Assembly: GCA_028291845.1 (NCBI GenBank)
Contig: JAQGNM010000331.1
Span: 1 to 9,972 of the forward strand
Direction of reading: 5' to 3'
Length of the DNA: 9,972 nucleotides
Source: Massilia sp.
GTDB taxonomy: Bacteria; Pseudomonadota; Gammaproteobacteria; Burkholderiales; Burkholderiaceae_D
The first letter of the stretch is position 1; the number at the start of each line of letters is the position of its first letter. Shown in pieces: positions 6,413 to 9,972 of the stretch. The notes under the pieces are model-generated. The model worked only from the letters and a program-made list of their open reading frames with translations, searched no databases and had not been told where the DNA came from. A program made the position numbers and the translations under genes.

Positions 6413-7143
6413 GTCAAACCTCCGTCAAGGTCGATGGTGGTGCCGGTGACCTTGCGGCTGGCGTCGGCCAGCAGGAACACCGCGGCGTTGGCGACATCCT
6501 CGGGCTGCCCCAGGCCGAGCGGGTAATGGCTGCTCTTGGCTGCCAAAAATTCCTTGTCGGTGGTCGACATCGGCGTTTCCACCATTGCGGGCGAGAGCGT
6601 GTTGGCGCGCATCTCGCGCGCCGCCACTTCCAGCGCCAGGCAGCGCACGAATCCTTCCAGCGCAGCCTTCGAGGCCGCGTAGGGGCCGACCCCCACAGTG
6701 CCGGTATGGGCGGCAATCGACGACAGGTAGACCAGCGAGGCGCCGCGCCGCAGTCTTTTTTTGAACAGCAGCCGCTGGGTCAGCATGACCGGGGCGGTGA
6801 AATTGACTTCGAATACCGCATCGAGCATCGGACGCTGCAGCATGCGCACCGGCGCCAGGCCGGTGGCGCCGGCCGAGTGCACCACGCCATCGATCTCGCC
6901 GCACTGGTCGACCAGCGCGGCCACCTGCGCCGCATCGCGCAATTCGGCCACCACCACCCGATGGCGCGCCGCGCCGGCCCGCTCGAGCATGGCCAGCGTC
7001 TGTGCCAGCCTGCCCTGGTCGCGCGCGGTGAGGATGACGCTGGCGCCGGCGCGCGCAGCGGCGATCGCCACCGCCTGGCCGATGCCACTGGAGGCGCCGG
7101 TGACGAGGATGGTTTTGTCGTTCAGGGAAAAAGGATCGCTCAT
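6403..7143 (-). CDS. SDR-family oxidoreductase (probable 3-oxoacyl-ACP or sugar ketoreductase), copy 2
   Basis: This 246-aa classical short-chain dehydrogenase/reductase has a cofactor loop TGASSGIG (15-22), an HSAG motif (89-92, in place of NNAG), N114 of the tetrad, catalytic S142 (YLSSIAAH), Y155 and K159 (YAASK), and the C-terminal GTTIDLDGG typical of FabG-like enzymes. The loop is followed by TARD (39-42), where the Arg after beta-2 favours NADPH. In this setting the likely job is reducing a 3-oxoacyl group on the ACP, or a keto sugar. I chose ATG at 7143, giving MSDPFSLNDK, which mirrors the MTASPFSLQG start of the neighbouring SDR. An in-frame ATG at 7161, one base after the upstream stop, would add six residues and cannot be excluded. 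No strong ribosome site is seen for either, so translation is probably coupled to the previous gene. Confidence 0.88.
   Translation of the reverse strand: MSDPFSLNDKTILVTGASSGIGQAVAIAAARAGASVILTARDQGRLAQTLAMLERAGAARHRVVVAELRDAAQVAALVDQCGEIDGVVHSAGATGLAPVRMLQRPMLDAVFEVNFTAPVMLTQRLLFKKRLRRGASLVYLSSIAAHTGTVGVGPYAASKAALEGFVRCLALEVAAREMRANTLSPAMVETPMSTTDKEFLAAKSSHYPLGLGQPEDVANAAVFLLADASRKVTGTTIDLDGGLTWT
6419..6423 (-). promoter_or_regulatory. Ribosome binding site of the first acyltransferase
   Basis: GGAGG on the minus strand, six bases before ATG at 6412 and inside the coding end of the upstream SDR gene. It supports the chosen start and is one of only two strong Shine-Dalgarno sequences in the operon. 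Confidence 0.7.
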
Positions 7144-7162
7144 GCTGTTCAAGCCACTCATG

Positions 7163-7909
7163 CTAGCGTACGTGCAGCGACAGGCCGGCATCGACCACCA
7201 GCGAGGCGCGCGACACCCAACGGCTGGCCGGCGCCAGCAAATAGACGATCGGGCCGGCCACGTCGTCGGCCTCGATGGCGCCAAGCGCCGCCGGCGCCTG
7301 GGCCGCGGCCATGCTCACGCCGGCTTGCAGCCCGGCCAGCATCGGCGTCTCGACGTAGCCGGGCGAAACGCAGTTGGCGCGGATGCCCTGCCTGGCCTGC
7401 TCGGCCGCCAGCGTGCGCACCGCCGCCGTCAGCGCGGCCTTGGCGCCCGCGTACATGGCCGAACCGGCAAAACCCCAGTGCTGGGCGGCGCTGGTGACGT
7501 AGACCAGGGAGGCACCCGCGGCGATCTTGCGCTTGGCGAGCAACAGCTGCGTGAGCAGCATGGGAGCATCGAAATTGGTGGCAAACATGGCGTCCAGGTG
7601 GCGCTGCGACACCATGCGCACGGGCGCGAGTGCGGCGATGCCGGCGCTGAAAACGCAGCCGTCGAGCAGCGGCGCCTGCGCCACCAGCGTCTCGCGCGCG
7701 GCCGGGTCGAGCAGGTCGCCGACCACGCTGGCATGGCCGCCGCCCTCGAGCGAGGCGAGCACCTGCGCCAGCCGCACGGCGTCGCGCCCGCACACCGTCA
7801 CCGATGCGCCCATGCGTGCGCACAAGCGGGCCGCGGCCGCGCCGATGCCCGACGACGCGCCCGTGACCAGGATATGCCGGCCCTGCAGGCTGAACGGCGA
7901 GGCGGTCAC
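7163..7909 (-). CDS. SDR-family oxidoreductase (probable 3-oxoacyl-ACP reductase), copy 1
   Basis: This 248-aa classical SDR has TGASSGIG (16-23), FSAG (87-90), N112, catalytic S140 (YVTSAAQ), Y153 and K157 (YAGAK), and the conserved SPGYVETPM (182-190). CGRD (40-43) after beta-2 suggests NADPH. The start is GTG at 7909, which overlaps the ketosynthase stop as GTGA. The longer upstream frame only reads the ketosynthase end in another frame. The protein is a clear paralog of the SDR encoded next to it (shared PFSL start, same motif spacing, similar TNF-APMLLTQLLL versus VNF-APVMLTQRLL helix), so the pair arose by duplication. It directly follows the FabH-like gene, so reduction of the beta-ketoacyl-ACP it makes is the simplest role. 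This copy lacks the LDGG C-terminal motif and ends VVDAGLSLHVR, so the two may have split substrates. Confidence 0.88.
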   Translation of the reverse strand: MTASPFSLQGRHILVTGASSGIGAAAARLCARMGASVTVCGRDAVRLAQVLASLEGGGHASVVGDLLDPAARETLVAQAPLLDGCVFSAGIAALAPVRMVSQRHLDAMFATNFDAPMLLTQLLLAKRKIAAGASLVYVTSAAQHWGFAGSAMYAGAKAALTAAVRTLAAEQARQGIRANCVSPGYVETPMLAGLQAGVSMAAAQAPAALGAIEADDVAGPIVYLLAPASRWVSRASLVVDAGLSLHVR

Positions 7910-8943
7910 GCTTCGATCAGGGCCGGAAACACGGCGTCTTGCACGTCGATGATGCAGCTGCCCCACGACAGGCCGATGCCGAAACCGGACATCAGAACTT
8001 TTTTCGATCCGCCGCGCAGTTGCTCATGGATGCGCGCCGTCATCGTCACCGGAATCGAGGCGCCACTGGTATTGCCGAATTCGGCCAGGGTCGATGGCAC
8101 TTTTTCCACCGGCAGGCCAAGCTTCTTGCGGATGGTCTCGTTGATCATGCGGTTGGCCTGGTGGAAAACGAAGTAATCGATGTGCTCGATCGGGCAGTTG
8201 GCGTACGCGAGCAGATTGCGCACCGCGGGCGGTACCTGCTGGGTCGAAAAGCTCAGCACCGCGGGGCCGTCGAGCACCAGCGCGGCAGGACTACGCCAGA
8301 TGCCGTCTTCGTCCTTGACCGGCACGGCGTGCTGCAGCCCATATGGTTCGCGGTGGCCGCCCGCCGGCAGCATGATGGCGCGAAAGCCGCTGCCGTCGCT
8401 GTTCAGGTCAAAATACATCGGCGGCGCGTCGGCGTCGAATTCAAGGGCGGTGGCGGTGCCGGCGTCGGAAAACAAGGGGTCGAGCACCGACGCCGCGCGG
8501 TCGCCGACCAGCAGCAGCCCTTTTTTCACGCCACCGGCCGAAATCATCGATCCCAGCAGGTGCAGGCCGAAGGCATACGCCGAACAGCCCAGATTGACAT
8601 CGAAGGCGATGGTGGTCTGCTTGAGCTTGAGCCGGTCCTGCAAGATGATAGCGGTACCGGGGATCAGGTAATCGGGCGACTGGGTAACCACGATCAGGGC
8701 GTCGATGTCGTCGCGCTGCCACGCCAGTTCGGCCAGCAGCTGCTCCGTGGCGACCAGCGCCAGGTCGGAAAAACACTGCCATTCAGAGCAGATGCGCCGC
8801 GTCTCGATGCCGATATTGCGCACCACGCGCTCACGCGCCGAGCGTAGCTGCGGCGGGCAGTCGCGGATATTGTCGACGATACGGCGCGGCACACAGCTCG
8901 TCATGCCGGCATATCGCACATTGCGGATCGTCGCCTGAGCCAT
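7906..8943 (-). CDS. 3-oxoacyl-ACP synthase III (FabH-like ketosynthase)
   Basis: This 345-aa thiolase-fold ketosynthase has the complete FabH triad: C120 in NLGCSAYAFGL, H261 in FHQANRMI and N291 in GNTSGASIP. FabH-type enzymes condense an acyl-CoA starter with malonyl-ACP to give a 3-oxoacyl-ACP. With a dedicated ACP three bases upstream and two reductases downstream, this copy most likely makes a short 3-oxoacyl chain for a glycan rather than housekeeping fatty acids. With acetyl-CoA as starter the product would be acetoacetyl-ACP; the starter is inference. The ATG at 8943 is three bases after the ACP stop with only a weak ribosome site, and its stop overlaps the next start (GTGA). Homologous ketosynthases are known in Pseudomonas flagellin-glycosylation islands. 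A role in a small natural product is less likely, given the sugar enzymes around it. Confidence 0.93.
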   Translation of the reverse strand: MAQATIRNVRYAGMTSCVPRRIVDNIRDCPPQLRSARERVVRNIGIETRRICSEWQCFSDLALVATEQLLAELAWQRDDIDALIVVTQSPDYLIPGTAIILQDRLKLKQTTIAFDVNLGCSAYAFGLHLLGSMISAGGVKKGLLLVGDRAASVLDPLFSDAGTATALEFDADAPPMYFDLNSDGSGFRAIMLPAGGHREPYGLQHAVPVKDEDGIWRSPAALVLDGPAVLSFSTQQVPPAVRNLLAYANCPIEHIDYFVFHQANRMINETIRKKLGLPVEKVPSTLAEFGNTSGASIPVTMTARIHEQLRGGSKKVLMSGFGIGLSWGSCIIDVQDAVFPALIEA

Positions 8944-8946
8944 GGG

Positions 8947-9171
8947 TCAGCCGATCAGCTGGTAGACGTCGCGCAGATATTTGCACTTGACCAGGTCGGC
9001 GCCGGTGACGACTTTGTCATACTCCATGTCGAACATGATGATCACGCCCAGCGCCGCCAGCGAGTCCCACTCGGGCAAGGCCTTCAGGTCGGTGTCGCCG
9101 GTGAGCTCGACGGCATCCTGGAAGTCGACCGCGTTGCTGAATTTTTCTACGAATTGTTCAAGAGTATCCAT
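8947..9171 (-). CDS. Acyl carrier protein
   Basis: This 74-aa acidic, helical protein has the ACP phosphopantetheine site EWDSLAALGVII, with S37 as the attachment serine (DSL rather than the DSLDxVEL of housekeeping AcpP). Length is normal for a discrete ACP. The ATG at 9171 has AAGG six bases upstream (minus-strand CTAAGGCAGCTG). A TTG at 9186 would add five residues, but it lies upstream of that site. It is the first gene of the minus-strand operon and would carry the growing acyl chain for the ketosynthase and reductases. It must be activated by a phosphopantetheinyl transferase, which is not encoded in the window. The divergent sequence argues for a specialised ACP. Confidence 0.9.
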   Translation of the reverse strand: MDTLEQFVEKFSNAVDFQDAVELTGDTDLKALPEWDSLAALGVIIMFDMEYDKVVTGADLVKCKYLRDVYQLIG

Positions 9172-9187
9172 CAGCTGCCTTAGCAAA

Positions 9188-9218
9188 TTAATAGGTGTAG
9201 CACTTTGTCGATTGTCAA
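9188..9218 (-). promoter_or_regulatory. Candidate sigma-70 promoter of the ACP operon (proximal)
   Basis: The minus strand has a perfect TTGACA (9213-9218), and TATTAA (9188-9193) after a 19-base spacer, which is longer than the preferred 17. It lies just upstream of the ACP start. The -10 box is only ~16 bases from the ATG, so the leader would be very short. Weak support. Confidence 0.25.
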
Positions 9219-9224
9219 TTGTCG
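9204..9224. repeat. Three tandem 7-bp repeats (TTTGTCG / ATTGTCA / ATTGTCG)
   Basis: Three directly adjacent heptamers sharing TTGTC lie in the AT-rich stretch upstream of the ACP operon and overlap the TTGACA of the proximal candidate promoter. They could be replication slippage or a repeated operator. Nothing in the sequence decides this. Confidence 0.5.
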
Positions 9225-9259
9225 GTTCTCAAATAAGCGACGAATTACTTTGTAGCCAC

Positions 9260-9288
9260 ATCATAGTGCAAAAGGCTGGAGGCTGAAA
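9260..9288 (-). promoter_or_regulatory. Candidate sigma-70 promoter of the ACP operon (distal)
   Basis: The minus strand has TATGAT (9260-9265), one mismatch from TATAAT, with a poor TTTCAG -35 element (9283-9288) 17 bases upstream. It would give an untranslated leader of roughly 80 bases. A weak -35 suggests an activator, or a false hit. Confidence 0.25.
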
Positions 9289-9341
9289 TGGCGAACTGGT
9301 ACATATTCCGGGTGCTGCTTCACCGACGCCTGCCCTCCTGT

Positions 9342-9358
9342 TGCATCGTTTAGGTGAA
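9342..9358 (+). promoter_or_regulatory. NtrC-like binding site A
   Basis: TGCATC-N5-GGTGAA matches the NtrC consensus TGCACC-N5-GGTGCA at 10 of 12 positions. It is centred about 86 bases upstream of the predicted sigma-54 transcription start and 21 bases (two helical turns) from site B. Confidence 0.5.
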
Positions 9359-9362
9359 TGCG

Positions 9363-9379
9363 CGCACCGATTTGGCGCG
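9363..9379 (+). promoter_or_regulatory. NtrC-like binding site B
   Basis: CGCACC-N5-GGCGCG keeps the core GCACC-N5-GG-GC dyad with one core mismatch. It is centred about 65 bases upstream of the predicted start and on the same helix face as site A. The paired arrangement fits cooperative NtrC binding, although this site alone would be weak evidence in GC-rich DNA. Confidence 0.45.
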
Positions 9380-9409
9380 CCGCGACGATCTCCCCCGGGC
9401 AAGCACATC

Positions 9410-9425
9410 TGGCACGCTTCGTGCA
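9410..9425 (+). promoter_or_regulatory. Sigma-54 (RpoN) -24/-12 promoter of the nitrate transporter gene
   Basis: TGGCACGCTTCGTGCA matches the consensus TGGCACG-N4-TTGCA at all but one fixed position. The invariant GG (9411-9412) and GC (9423-9424) are 10 bases apart as required. Predicted transcription start is about 9436. Two NtrC-like sites lie upstream, so nitrogen-limited activation is expected. Confidence 0.75.
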
Positions 9426-9436
9426 TCAGTCATCAC

Positions 9437-9456
9437 GTGGGTCAACGGCGATCCAC
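9437..9456 (+). promoter_or_regulatory. Extra ANTAR-type hexaloop hairpin at the 5' end of the transporter leader RNA
   Basis: GTGGGTC pairs with GATCCAC (seven pairs including one G-U), enclosing the hexaloop AACGGC (9444-9449) with A at loop position 1 and G at position 4. It starts at the predicted +1 of the sigma-54 promoter and precedes the canonical pair by 19 bases. Confidence 0.65.
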
Positions 9457-9475
9457 CCGAATACGACAGTACCCC

Positions 9476-9510
9476 GTCCAACGAAGGACAAGCACGGACA
9501 ACGGCGTCCG
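9476..9510 (+). promoter_or_regulatory. ANTAR (NasT/NasR-type) two-hexaloop antiterminator RNA
   Basis: Two small hairpins lie five bases apart. P1 (9476-9489) is GTCC/GGAC closing the loop AACGAA. P2 (9495-9510) is CGGAC/GTCCG closing the loop AACGGC. Both loops are six bases with A at position 1 and G at position 4, the recognition signature of ANTAR-domain antiterminators. The 3' half of P2 (9503-9510) is also the 5' arm of the downstream terminator, so binding that stabilises P2 would prevent termination. In known systems NasR, or NasT released by NasS, does this in response to nitrate/nitrite. No such regulator is encoded in this window. The P1 stem is short. Confidence 0.85.
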
Positions 9511-9560
9511 CCCATCCAGGTTGATTCATTCACCCGGCTGCGCGGACGCCTTTTTGTTTT
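9503..9560 (+). terminator. Regulated intrinsic terminator (attenuator) in the nitrate transporter leader
   Basis: GGCGTCCGC (9503-9511) pairs perfectly with GCGGACGCC (9542-9550) and is followed at once by TTTTTGTTTT. A weaker inner stem (9516-9521 with 9532-9537, one mismatch) may fill the 30-base loop. It lies 25 bases before the ATG of the transporter on the same strand, so it must be a conditional attenuator rather than a gene end. Confidence 0.88.
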
Positions 9561-9584
9561 CAGTTCAAACAAACGGGATCGATC

Positions 9585-9972
9585 ATGGCAAATAGTAAAG
9601 CCACCACCATCAAGCTGTTCTCCTTCGCTACCCCGCCGATGCGCGCCTTCCACCTCACCTGGATGGCGTTCTTCGTCTGCTTCTTCGCCTGGTTCGCCTG
9701 CGCGCCGCTGATGCCTGTCATCAAAGGCGAATTCGGCCTGTCGCTGGCGCAGATCGCCAACATCAATATCGCGGCCGTCGCCATCACCATCCTCGTGCGC
9801 CTGCTCGTGGGGCCACTGTGCGACCGTTACGGCCCGCGCAAAACCTACACCGGCCTGCTGGCGCTGGGCGCCATTCCCGTCATCGGCGTGGCGTTCGCGC
9901 ACAGCTACGAAACCTTCCTCATGTTCCGCCTCGGGATCGGCGCTGCCGGCGCCAGCTTCGTCATCTCCCAGT
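9585..9972 (+). CDS. narK: NarK/NasA-type nitrate/nitrite MFS transporter, N-terminal part, 3' truncated
   Basis: The first 129 residues of a nitrate/nitrite porter (NNP) family inner-membrane protein are visible. There are hydrophobic helices at ~25-45, ~55-75, ~88-105 and the start of a fourth. Loop 2-3 carries the MFS motif GPLCDRYGPRK (76-86), preceded by R72 in TM2, placed like the substrate-binding Arg of NarK. RLGIGAAGASFVISQ (115-129) is typical of the family. The nitrate-signature glycine motif would lie beyond the window edge. The start ATG at 9585 follows a weak GGGA ribosome site. The sigma-54 promoter and ANTAR attenuator argue for assimilatory uptake (NasA-like) rather than respiratory NarK. 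The rest of the operon, probably assimilatory nitrite and nitrate reductases, would be downstream (inference). Confidence 0.9.
   Translation, partial: MANSKATTIKLFSFATPPMRAFHLTWMAFFVCFFAWFACAPLMPVIKGEFGLSLAQIANINIAAVAITILVRLLVGPLCDRYGPRKTYTGLLALGAIPVIGVAFAHSYETFLMFRLGIGAAGASFVISQ

Noticed and set aside
6526..8176. Two long overlapping plus-strand frames across the SDR and ketosynthase genes
   Set aside because: Both are antisense shadows of genes with complete catalytic motifs and show no recognisable domain.
9311..9324. Small dyad GGTG-N6-CACC as a third NtrC site
   Set aside because: The half-sites are in the reverse arrangement to NtrC (GCACC...GGTGC), so it does not fit. A dyad this short is expected by chance.
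9229..9426. 65-codon minus-strand frame in the intergenic region
   Set aside because: It lies over the NtrC-like sites and sigma-54 promoter, has no ribosome site, and its composition is Cys/Pro/Arg-rich without family similarity.

Overview
High-GC DNA with strong GC third-position bias, tightly packed overlapping genes, and protein families typical of Betaproteobacteria. My best guess is an Oxalobacteraceae-like genome (Massilia, Duganella or Janthinobacterium type); this rests on general resemblance, not on a marker gene. No tRNA, rRNA, IS element or CRISPR array is visible.

Region 1 (1-2430, plus strand): the C-terminal part of a SPINDLY/OGT-type GT41 glycosyltransferase with TPR repeats, truncated by the window edge. 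It overlaps by ATGA a VioA-type sugar-nucleotide aminotransferase that should make dTDP-4-amino-4,6-dideoxyglucose (viosamine).

Region 2 (9171 down to 2434, minus strand, convergent with region 1): a compact, apparently single operon. Its order is acyl carrier protein, FabH-like ketosynthase III, two tandem SDR reductases, a left-handed beta-helix sugar acyltransferase of PglD/NeuD type, a Rieske non-heme iron oxygenase, a second beta-helix acyltransferase, a decayed fragment of a second Rieske gene, and an FkbM-family methyltransferase. Most junctions overlap or are a few bases apart (GTGA, TAATG, 10-11 bp overlaps). Read together, regions 1 and 2 look like a pathway that builds a short, reduced acyl chain on a dedicated ACP and attaches it to the amino group of an amino-dideoxy sugar. 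Hydroxylation and methylation of the product would follow, then transfer to a protein, plausibly flagellin. The modified viosamine on Pseudomonas syringae flagellin (3-hydroxybutanoyl amide, 2-O-methyl) is the closest precedent I know. The Rieske enzyme and the second acyltransferase suggest a further-modified sugar.

Region 3 (9172-9584, intergenic): short on genes but rich in regulation. For the plus-strand gene it contains two NtrC-like sites, a good sigma-54 -24/-12 promoter, and a leader of about 150 nt. The leader carries three small hairpins, each with a hexaloop having A at position 1 and G at position 4 (the ANTAR/NasR-NasT antiterminator signature). The last of these is mutually exclusive with an intrinsic terminator followed by a T-run.

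Region 4 (9585-end, plus strand): the N-terminal third of a NarK/NasA-type nitrate/nitrite MFS transporter, cut by the window edge. Its leader indicates control by nitrogen limitation (NtrC) and by nitrate or nitrite (NasT-type antitermination).
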